The notes under the pieces: generated by a model
Database searches by the model: none
The model's input: the letters and a program-made list of their open reading frames with translations, nothing else
What the model was told of the DNA's origin: nothing
Shown here: piece after piece, positions 1 through 5,813 of the stretch
Layout: each line of letters starts with the position of its first letter
How positions within the stretch are numbered: the first letter of the stretch is position 1
From: Dongia_B sp035539075
Lineage (GTDB): Bacteria; Pseudomonadota; Alphaproteobacteria; Dongiales; Dongiaceae
Direction of reading: 5' to 3'
Assembly (NCBI GenBank): GCA_035539075.1
Contig: DATLJB010000086.1
Location: 1-11,601 of the forward strand
Length of the DNA stretch: 11,601 bases
Translations under genes and position numbers: made by a program

Positions 1-392
1 TTTTGCGACAGCAGGTTGACTGCGCCGGAATCGCCGTGCCGCACCACCAGCACATCCGGCTTCATGGCGTTCAAGGTCATGGCGGTATCAAGCAGGGTTT
101 CGCCCTTCTTGATCGAAGAAGTGCCGACCGACATGTTGATGACATCGGCGCCGAGCCGCAGGGCCGCTACCTCGAAGGAGGTGCGGGTGCGGGTTGAATC
201 CTCGAAGAAGAGGTTCATCACCGTGCGCCCGCGCAGCAGGCGGCGCGCCCGCTCATCGTCCTTCGGCAGATCGGCATAACGATCGGCGAGGTCGAGCAGG
301 CGGGAGATTTCCGTGGGATTCAACGCCTCGATCCCCAGCAGATGCCGGTGGGGAAAGAAGCCCGAGGGGCGGGATGTCTGTGCGGTCGTCAT
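1..392 (-). CDS. pyrB: Aspartate carbamoyltransferase catalytic subunit, N-terminal part (3' end outside window)
   Basis: This is the first 130 codons of the enzyme that joins carbamoyl phosphate to aspartate, the committed step of cytosolic pyrimidine synthesis. The frame is open from ATG (complement 390-392) to the left edge. The carbamoyl-phosphate-binding motif STRTRTSFE lies at residues 66-74, preceded by MNLFFED, and the segment NMSVGTSSIKKGETLLDT at about 86-103 is typical of the family. The N-terminal text SGFFPHRHLLGIEALNPTEI also fits. Full-length family members are about 310 residues, so more than half is missing. No Shine-Dalgarno sequence precedes the ATG, but a strong promoter ends about 10 bp upstream, which suggests a leaderless message. 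The gene runs in the same direction as ruvX at 8727-9203, its usual neighbour as I recall. I am confident of the identity and of this start. Confidence 0.95.
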   Translation of the reverse strand, partial: MTTAQTSRPSGFFPHRHLLGIEALNPTEISRLLDLADRYADLPKDDERARRLLRGRTVMNLFFEDSTRTRTSFEVAALRLGADVINMSVGTSSIKKGETLLDTAMTLNAMKPDVLVVRHGDSGAVNLLSQ

Positions 393-401
393 TAAAGCGC
401 C

Positions 402-430
402 TAGATACGCGCCCGCTTCGCGCCGGTCAA
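402..430 (-). promoter_or_regulatory. Sigma-70-type promoter of pyrB
   Basis: On the minus strand TTGACC (430-425) and TATCTA (407-402) are separated by exactly 17 bp, close to the vegetative consensus. Only nine bases lie between the -10 box and the pyrB ATG, so transcription would begin about 0-4 nt before the start codon. This matches the absence of a ribosome binding site. It is a prediction from spacing and hexamers only. Confidence 0.6.
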
Positions 431-471
431 TCGATTCTCGATGACGATTGCGTCACGCCGGGTGCGTCACG
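428..471. promoter_or_regulatory. Repeats just upstream of the pyrB promoter (candidate operator)
   Basis: The 9-mer TGCGTCACG occurs twice on the plus strand (449-457 and 463-471), with starts 14 bp apart. Next to it CAATCG (428-433) pairs with CGATTG (445-450), and inside that pair ATCGA and TCGAT form a second dyad with a 3-nt centre. The dyad touches the pyrB -35 box and the direct repeats lie 19-41 bp upstream of it, a position suited to a regulator. No known binding protein is recognised. Confidence 0.3.
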
Positions 472-588
472 TTGGGCCCGCCGCGCGATTCGCCGTGTGC
501 TTCAAGGAAGTTCGACCGGACGGTCAGGTGATGTCGGCCGGAAGGGGGACGCATCCCCGCCCGGCCCCGCCTCTGGGGACGTCTGAGG

Positions 589-633
589 CGGAGCCGGGCA
601 GAGGCTCCGTGCGGATTGGGCGGCGCGCCCAAT
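589..633 (-). terminator. Two hairpins after the autotransporter gene (possible terminator)
   Basis: Starting 7 nt past the autotransporter stop codon, an 8-bp perfect inverted repeat (615-622 with 626-633, 3-nt loop) is followed by a second 7-bp stem (589-595 with 603-609, 7-nt loop). Neither is followed by a T tract on the minus strand, so this is not a canonical intrinsic terminator. It could instead be a 3' stabilising structure. The rest of the 393-639 gap shows no supportable gene. Confidence 0.4.
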
Positions 634-639
634 GCCGCA

Positions 640-3315
640 TCAGAACTTCCAGCTGAGCTTTCCCTGGACGGCATGGTCGCGCGCATCGCTGGCGACCTGG
701 CCGTCATAGCTGAGGCCGATGGCGAGCCGGTTATCGACGGCGAGATCGAGACCGGCCTCGGCCACCAGCGCATTGCGGGCAATCGGCGTGCCGGAAACGG
801 TGAAGCCGTCCGAACCGCTGGCGAAGTTGAACGAGGCTTCCGGCGTGACATCGCCGAAGGCATGGCGCCAGCCCAGCATGCCGTTGGCGGACAGCTTGGC
901 CGTGCCGATTTGGGCGATTTCGCCGCCCGCCCTGAGGCCCAGGGTCGAGGCCGGCAGGTCCTGGTTGCTGCCATGGCTCTTGAGGGCCGCGGCACCGCCA
1001 TGTTCGGTGAAGCCATCGGTCGAGAGGTTGACATAGGACATCCCGGCGAAGGGCTCGAGCGCCACCTTGCCGATCTTGGCGTCATAGCCGATCTCGCCGA
1101 AGACCTGGGCGGTATGGGCGTTGTAGCTGGCCTTGTCGTGATCGCTGACGCGGCCCAAGTCGACGTCGCGGCTGCTGTCGACGGCATTGAAGCTGTAGGC
1201 AGCACCGAGGCGCAGGCTGACCGGCCCGACATGGCCGCCGCCATAGGCCGCGATATGGAAGCTGTCGACGCCGGCCTGCGACTGGCGTGCGGCGGCGTCG
1301 ATGTCCGAATGGCTGTAGCCGCTGGCGAGGCCGAGGCGCCAGCCGGGGGCGACCTCGCCGTCGAGGCCGACCAGGAAGCCGGCAGTGGTGTTGTCGATCT
1401 TCGCGGCATTGCCGTCGCCGTCATTCTCCGCCCAGCTGCCGAAGGCCTGTGCCCAGAGGGCGCGCGAGGTGGTCGGACCTGCCGCCGTTTCGATCTGCAA
1501 TCCGTCTGCCGCGGCGAGCTGGCGGGCATCGGGGTTGTCGGCATCGAGATCGGTGCCGCGCAGGCGGCCGAACACGGCATCGTTCAGGTAATGCGCGTTA
1601 TTCATCAGGGCGCCGGCGGCGCTGGCATGAACCTCGCCGGAAAGCTTGTCATAGGCGGCGCGGGCAGAAGCCGCATCCATGCTCTGGATGGACGCATAGA
1701 CATCGCCGCTGCCCATTGAATCGACGGCGTCGGCGACCGCCTGCTGGTTCGGCGTTTCCGCGACCGAGGCGAAGCTGGCGCCGTTGGAGGCGAGGTTGAG
1801 ATAGACGTTATTGGGGTCGTAGCTCAGCGTCGGCGTGAGGAAGGCGTAATTGGCCGTGACGCCGCTGAAAGTACCGGTGACGCCGCCGGTTGCGTTGAGG
1901 ATGGTATAGGTGGTGTTGGCGGCGTAGGAGCCGTTCGCGGCGACGACCTGGACATCGCCGCCATTAAGGGTCGCCGTGCCGGTGGCTTTGATGACGTCGC
2001 CTTGACCGGCGCTGTTCACCTCGACTTGATAGACCGATCCGGGATTGAAAGTGGCGTTACCGGTGATACGGATTGAGCCGATCGAATCGCCGGGCGAGAC
2101 CGTTCCCCCGGAACTCGCGATAAAACTGCCAAGCGTGCCGGCACCATCAAGGATACCGTCCTGTGAGACAATGGCGTTGCCACCTCCCAGCGATGTATTG
2201 ACGACAAGGCGTCCGCCGGACACATAGACCGTGCCGGTGTAACCGCTGTCGTCCCCGAGAAGATATGTCGTGCCGGCCAGCTGGGATATCGTGCCGTTGC
2301 CGGAAATATCCGGCGCGAAGGAATAGTTCGTGCTGGTGTGATTGAAGACGATAGTACCATCGCCCGCGCCGATAACGACGCTGGCTGCATCAAGCGTTCC
2401 TGCCGCTGTCGCCGGGACGCCAGATGAGGAGCCGATTGCCAAAACGCCGAAGGAGCCAGCGTTGTCGGCCAGACGAAGCAAACCGGTGCCATTGGCGATG
2501 ACCACGCTACCGCCTTGCGCGATGTCGAGGCTGCCACTGCCGTCCAGACCAACGTAGAAAAGCGAGTTGGCGGATTGCCAGGTGCCGCCGATCACATTGG
2601 CGGTGCCGGTCGCACCAGCTATGTCGCCAATGAATGCGCCGTTGCTGCTGACGGTGGCGCCATTCGATATGTTCAGTTTACCGATCCCGCCATTGAGTAT
2701 GCCGAGCCGTATTGTCATGTTGTCGGTCAACGAGGACCCGGTGCCATCGACATTGATCGTACCGGTGATACCCGGCCTCATCCCGAGCGCTATGTTGCCG
2801 GTTGCCAAGACACTGCCGCCATTTGAGATTGTCAGCTGGCCACCACTCAACGCGCCGATGCCGAAGGTTCCATTCAGCGTCCAGTTCGATCCTGCGCCGG
2901 TCACGGTGACCGCGCCGGTGGAATTGACGTCATATCCGATAGTTCCGCTGTTACTTGTGAGAGTGCCACCATTGGAAATGACCATCGACCCGTCGCCGGC
3001 ATTGCCGATATTGACGGTGCCGACGGCGACATTCGTGCCACTGATGACCGGCTGTGAGTTGCCGGGCGCTACGCCAATATTGATGTTGTCCGTGGTCGTC
3101 GGCACCGTGCCGCCGTTCCAGTTGCCGGCGGTGTTGTAGTCGGTCGAAACCGAACCGTTCCAGTCGATATCGGCCGCGCGGCCGGCCGTCGGGCTCAAGG
3201 CGAGGCCGAGCGCCAGCAGCGAGACGGAGGTGGCGAGAGAGCGGGCAAAGCCGTATCCGAAGCCGCGTTTGGTCGTGCCGGCACGCGCCCCGGCGAGCGA
3301 AAGGTGAAGGTGCAT
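640..3315 (-). CDS. Autotransporter (type Va secretion) with beta-helical repeat passenger and outer-membrane barrel
   Basis: The 891-residue product is a surface or secreted protein that exports its own passenger. A long signal peptide has a basic n-region and the hydrophobic core SVSLLALGLALSPTAG; cleavage is likely near A47/A48 (AGRA-AD). Residues about 108-270 hold four repeats of roughly 50 residues marked by ISNGG, ISNGG, ISNGA and IAQGG at 113, 163, 216 and 265, matching the T5SS/PEP-CTERM-associated repeat type. Residues about 340-445 look like autotransporter-associated beta strands. A linker containing KLSGEVHASAAGALM precedes a barrel of about 276 residues (616-891) ending in KLSWKF with the usual terminal Phe. 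The protein contains no cysteine, as is common in such proteins. No protease or lipase motif is visible, so an adhesin or structural role is my inference. A modest GGGGA ribosome site precedes the ATG. It is divergent from an AraC-family gene. Confidence 0.9.
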   Translation of the reverse strand: MHLHLSLAGARAGTTKRGFGYGFARSLATSVSLLALGLALSPTAGRAADIDWNGSVSTDYNTAGNWNGGTVPTTTDNINIGVAPGNSQPVISGTNVAVGTVNIGNAGDGSMVISNGGTLTSNSGTIGYDVNSTGAVTVTGAGSNWTLNGTFGIGALSGGQLTISNGGSVLATGNIALGMRPGITGTINVDGTGSSLTDNMTIRLGILNGGIGKLNISNGATVSSNGAFIGDIAGATGTANVIGGTWQSANSLFYVGLDGSGSLDIAQGGSVVIANGTGLLRLADNAGSFGVLAIGSSSGVPATAAGTLDAASVVIGAGDGTIVFNHTSTNYSFAPDISGNGTISQLAGTTYLLGDDSGYTGTVYVSGGRLVVNTSLGGGNAIVSQDGILDGAGTLGSFIASSGGTVSPGDSIGSIRITGNATFNPGSVYQVEVNSAGQGDVIKATGTATLNGGDVQVVAANGSYAANTTYTILNATGGVTGTFSGVTANYAFLTPTLSYDPNNVYLNLASNGASFASVAETPNQQAVADAVDSMGSGDVYASIQSMDAASARAAYDKLSGEVHASAAGALMNNAHYLNDAVFGRLRGTDLDADNPDARQLAAADGLQIETAAGPTTSRALWAQAFGSWAENDGDGNAAKIDNTTAGFLVGLDGEVAPGWRLGLASGYSHSDIDAAARQSQAGVDSFHIAAYGGGHVGPVSLRLGAAYSFNAVDSSRDVDLGRVSDHDKASYNAHTAQVFGEIGYDAKIGKVALEPFAGMSYVNLSTDGFTEHGGAAALKSHGSNQDLPASTLGLRAGGEIAQIGTAKLSANGMLGWRHAFGDVTPEASFNFASGSDGFTVSGTPIARNALVAEAGLDLAVDNRLAIGLSYDGQVASDARDHAVQGKLSWKF

Positions 3316-3353
3316 TGGTTGTCCCCATGTCGAAAGAACGACCAGTCAATCGC

Positions 3354-3386
3354 GCGGGCGGTGCGTCGCGCCGACTCACCGCCCGC
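3354..3386. repeat. Perfect 10-bp inverted repeat in the autotransporter 5' region
   Basis: GCGGGCGGTG (3354-3363) is the exact reverse complement of CACCGCCCGC (3377-3386), with a 13-nt loop. It sits 39-71 nt before the autotransporter ATG. If transcribed it would form a very stable leader hairpin; as DNA it could be a repressor site. No T tract follows it on the minus strand, so a plain terminator is less likely. Confidence 0.5.
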
Positions 3387-3521
3387 AAGGCAATCGCTGG
3401 TAGGGACGGCTAATTAAGCGCTGCGGCTCCGGCTGTCGCGACGGGTAGGGAAGGGGCGATGGACAGGGAGAGAACTCGGTGGAGGATTATTGGCTGATGT
3501 TCGGTAAGGCGAAACGGCCGG

Positions 3522-3536
3522 TCTCTGCTGCAGAGA
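3522..3536. promoter_or_regulatory. 15-bp perfect palindrome abutting the candidate -35 box (possible operator)
   Basis: TCTCTGC (3522-3528) and GCAGAGA (3530-3536) are exact reverse complements around a single central T. The palindrome ends at the base before the TTGCGG hexamer at 3537, an ideal position for a dimeric regulator acting on the downstream AraC gene. The binding protein is unknown. Confidence 0.35.
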
Positions 3537-3565
3537 TTGCGGAGGCTGTGGGACTGGGGTATCTG
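3537..3565 (+). promoter_or_regulatory. Candidate promoter of the first AraC-family gene
   Basis: TTGCGG (3537-3542) and TATCTG (3560-3565) are separated by 17 bp. Transcription from about 3572 would give a leader of roughly 66 nt to the chosen ATG at 3638. The -35 resembles the TTGCGC of the paralogue's promoter. The -10 is only a moderate match. Confidence 0.35.
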
Positions 3566-3637
3566 CGATAGCGAGCCTCCGGCCTGGAGCGGCGGCTCCT
3601 GGTTGCCTAGCCAGCAGCTATGAAACAGGGTCGTTCG

Positions 3638-4603
3638 ATGTCGGATTTTCGCCCAATACATGTCTCAACGGATGACTTGCCGCGGCAAAACAGGCCGGAG
3701 GCTATCCGCGATTTTTTCGGGCGCATGCTGCAGCGTATGGATTACGCGCCGCTTTCCGAGCAGGGCTTTCTTATAGAGGCTCAAGCCCTCCCATTGCCCG
3801 GAATCATTTTCGGCAATAGCCGATACAATGCCCTGCAAGTAGAACGCACACCTGACCTGCTCTCCGACGGAAGGAGTGATATCGCACTCAGCATTGTATC
3901 TGAAGGTTGCCGCTATGCGGCATCGGATGGGAGCGATTTCGAGGTCGCTCCTGGAGATATTCTCCTGTGGTCGCTGGACCGCCGCTTCAAGTTGACGCTG
4001 CCGAGGGCTCACAATATTTCGGCAACCCTGCAATTGCCGCGTTGTTCGCTCAGCGGCCTTGTTGACCATCTCGACGATCGCATGGCGCGGCCGCTGTCGG
4101 CCCGCATGCCTGAACTGCAGCTCGCCTTCAAATACGCCCATGGTCTCGAAGCGAACAACTTATCTTCACCGGCCATACGGCAGGCGATCGCTGATCACCT
4201 GATCGACCTGGTTGCGCTGACCCTCGGTGCCCGAAGCGACGCTTTGGAACAGGCCCGCAAACGGGGTGTCCGTGCTGCGCGTCTGGCTGCTGCCAAGGCG
4301 GAAATTCGGGCGCGGCTGGACGATCCTGTGATCACGCCATCTGAGATCGCCGCTCGCCTCAGAATCACGTCGCGCTATCTGCATATGCTGTTCGAAGGCG
4401 AGGGCGTTACCTTTGCCGAATTCGTCACCGACCAGAAGCTCGGCCAAGCCTATCGGGCCTTACGGCGGCCCGGAAACGTCGGCCGTCGCATCATTGATAT
4501 CGCTTTTGACGCCGGCTTCGCCGATATCCGCACTTTTAACCGTGCCTTTCGCCGCCGCTATGGCATGACGCCCTCCGAGGCGCGAACCCAAGCCCCGCAA
4601 TAG
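3638..4603 (+). CDS. AraC-family transcriptional regulator (first of a tandem pair)
   Basis: The 321-residue protein has an N-terminal sensor domain of the AraC-binding-like type (roughly 1-200) and a C-terminal double helix-turn-helix DNA-binding domain (about 216-316). The first helix-turn-helix is near ITPSEIAARLRITSRYLHML (232-251); the second contains DIAFDAGFADIRTFNRAFRR. I chose the ATG at 3638 over the in-frame ATG at 3620 because AGGG sits 7 nt before it and because MSDFRPIHVSTDDLP aligns with MSQLRRIDFSTDDLP of the next gene. It is divergent from the autotransporter, which makes that gene a natural target, though this is inference. The effector is unknown. The 5' half looks more A/T-rich than neighbouring genes by eye. 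Confidence 0.9.
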   Translation: MSDFRPIHVSTDDLPRQNRPEAIRDFFGRMLQRMDYAPLSEQGFLIEAQALPLPGIIFGNSRYNALQVERTPDLLSDGRSDIALSIVSEGCRYAASDGSDFEVAPGDILLWSLDRRFKLTLPRAHNISATLQLPRCSLSGLVDHLDDRMARPLSARMPELQLAFKYAHGLEANNLSSPAIRQAIADHLIDLVALTLGARSDALEQARKRGVRAARLAAAKAEIRARLDDPVITPSEIAARLRITSRYLHMLFEGEGVTFAEFVTDQKLGQAYRALRRPGNVGRRIIDIAFDAGFADIRTFNRAFRRRYGMTPSEARTQAPQ

Positions 4604-4663
4604 TCTTCGGCCGCCGTGAGCTGCGTTCGTCAAGGCAGAACTGCACCGGCTCTTTCTCCCGGA

Positions 4664-4692
4664 TTGCGCGCATTTGTGCGATGCGGTATAAA
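4664..4692 (+). promoter_or_regulatory. Promoter of the second AraC-family gene
   Basis: TTGCGC (4664-4669), a 17-bp spacer and TATAAA (4687-4692) make a good vegetative promoter. Its predicted start site near 4699 lies downstream of the in-frame ATG at 4681, which rules that codon out as the start for this transcript. The two regulators therefore probably have separate promoters rather than forming a strict operon. Confidence 0.55.
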
Positions 4693-4725
4693 AGGTATCT
4701 TGCTAGCATGATAGCCGGTACGCGC

Positions 4726-5685
4726 ATGTCACAACTGCGTCGCATTGATTTCTCGACGGATGATCTGCCGCTCAAGAACCGGGCGGAACTGGTGCGCGAG
4801 TTCTATGGCCGCATCCTGCAGCGCATGGATTATGCGCCGCGCACCGAGCAGGGCATTCATCTCAGCGCGCATATCCTGCCCTTGCCCGGCGTCACCTTTT
4901 CCGAAAGCCTGAGCAGCGACCTCACCGTCGAGCGGACGCCACAACTGGTCGCCGATGGCCAGAGCGACGTGATGCTGACCATCATGCCGAACGGCGGCCG
5001 GATGATCTCTCCGGGGTTTCCCGAGGTTGATGTGGCGCCGGGCGACTATCTGCTGTGCTCGCTCAACCACCGCCAGACGATGATCCTGCCGGGCGAAAGG
5101 AAATATCTGGCAACGCTGCAGATACCCCGGGCGTCTCTCTCCGGTCTCGTCGATACGATCGACGACCCACCTGCGCGATCCCTGCCGGGCCGGATGCCGC
5201 AATTGCAGCTGCTGCATAGCTATGCAAGGTGTCTCAGCATGGAGACATTGGCCTCCGAGGCGCTGAAGCGCAGCGTCGCGCACCATCTGTTGGACCTGGT
5301 CGCCCTGTCGCTCGGGGCGACGCGCGACGCCGCCGACCAGGCGCGGCAGCGCGGGGTGCGGGCCGCGCGCCTCGCCGCCGCCAAGACACTGATCCGCAAG
5401 ATGCTCGATGCGCCGGTGATCACGCCGGGCGATGTGGCAAAACGGCTGGGCGTTTCGCCCCGCTATCTGCATATGCTGTTCGAAGACGAGGGGGTCACCT
5501 TCGCTGAATTCGTCACGGAACAGAAACTCAGCCGCGCCTATCAGGCATTGCAGCGCCCGCGCAATCTGGGTCGCCGGATCATCGATATCGCCTTCGATGC
5601 TGGCTTCGCCGATATCCGGACTTTCAACCGCGCCTTCCGACGTCGCTACGGCGTGACCCCGTCCGAGGCGCGCGGGGCCGAGTAA
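4726..5685 (+). CDS. AraC-family transcriptional regulator (second of a tandem pair)
   Basis: The 319-residue protein has the same layout as the gene before it: an AraC-binding-like N-terminal domain and a C-terminal double helix-turn-helix (about 214-315), with VITPGDVAKRLGVSPRYLHM at 231-250 and DIAFDAGFADIRTFNRAFRR in the second unit. Over the last 110 or so residues about four in five are identical to the first regulator by eye, while the sensor halves differ much more. The start at 4726 is favoured by that alignment and by the promoter position; 4708 (MIAGTR) is possible but would leave a leader under 10 nt, and neither has a strong ribosome site. The gene converges on the FAD oxidoreductase. 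Target and effector are unknown; the adjacent oxidase and CoA-transferase genes are candidates only by proximity. Confidence 0.9.
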   Translation: MSQLRRIDFSTDDLPLKNRAELVREFYGRILQRMDYAPRTEQGIHLSAHILPLPGVTFSESLSSDLTVERTPQLVADGQSDVMLTIMPNGGRMISPGFPEVDVAPGDYLLCSLNHRQTMILPGERKYLATLQIPRASLSGLVDTIDDPPARSLPGRMPQLQLLHSYARCLSMETLASEALKRSVAHHLLDLVALSLGATRDAADQARQRGVRAARLAAAKTLIRKMLDAPVITPGDVAKRLGVSPRYLHMLFEDEGVTFAEFVTEQKLSRAYQALQRPRNLGRRIIDIAFDAGFADIRTFNRAFRRRYGVTPSEARGAE

Positions 5686-5747
5686 GAAGCCGGAGATGAA
5701 GGGCTGAAAAGTGGTGCCGCAACACTGAGCGGCGCGCGGAGAAAGAC

Positions 5748-5778
5748 CGGAGGGGCCGGACAGAATGCCGCCCCTCCG
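5748..5778. terminator. Bidirectional hairpin between convergent regulator and oxidase genes
   Basis: CGGAGGGGC (5748-5756) pairs perfectly with GCCCCTCCG (5770-5778) across a 13-nt loop. It sits 62 bp after the regulator stop and 36 bp after the oxidase stop. On the minus strand it is followed by the pyrimidine-rich GTCTTTCTCC, so termination is more plausible for the oxidase; the plus side lacks a T tract. Confidence 0.5.
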
Positions 5779-5813
5779 AACAGCGTCTCCCGGTCAGGAA
5801 GAGCGCCATCCGC

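Larger units (their letters stand above)
3497..3571 (+). other. Possible 24-codon small ORF or remnant of a helix-turn-helix gene
   Basis: An ATG at 3497 follows GGAGG (3481-3485) by 11 nt and opens a 24-codon frame ending in TAG at 3569-3571. Its second half, RPVSAAEIAEAVGLGYLR, resembles the first helix-turn-helix of AraC-family proteins, such as the ITPSEIAARL segment of the next gene. It may be a decayed fragment, a short leader peptide, or chance. The candidate promoter at 3537-3565 overlaps it, which argues against it being a translated leader of the AraC gene. Confidence 0.15.
3316..3637. other. Divergent intergenic control region between autotransporter and first AraC gene
   Basis: This 322-bp gap separates two divergently transcribed genes and holds no convincing protein gene. 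Going rightwards it contains the autotransporter ribosome site, a 10-bp inverted repeat (3354-3386), an unremarkable stretch, a short open frame with a good upstream GGAGG (3497-3571), a 15-bp palindrome (3522-3536), a candidate rightward promoter (3537-3565) and a small GC-rich hairpin (GGAGC/GCTCC) near 3587-3600. No convincing leftward promoter for the autotransporter could be picked out. Confidence 0.6.

Noticed and set aside
616..1719. A 367-codon plus-strand frame and a 375-codon minus-strand frame at 453-1580
   Set aside because: Both are GC-rich shadows of the autotransporter barrel, which has clear family features in its own frame.
3620..3637. Earlier ATG for the first AraC gene
   Set aside because: No ribosome site precedes it, and homology with the paralogue begins at the ATG at 3638.
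3410..3661. An 83-codon minus frame in the divergent control region
   Set aside because: It overlaps the start of the first AraC gene, lacks recognisable motifs and has no clear ribosome site.
4729..5472. A 247-codon minus-strand frame
   Set aside because: Antisense to the second AraC gene; a similar antisense frame exists in the first AraC gene simply because the two are paralogous.
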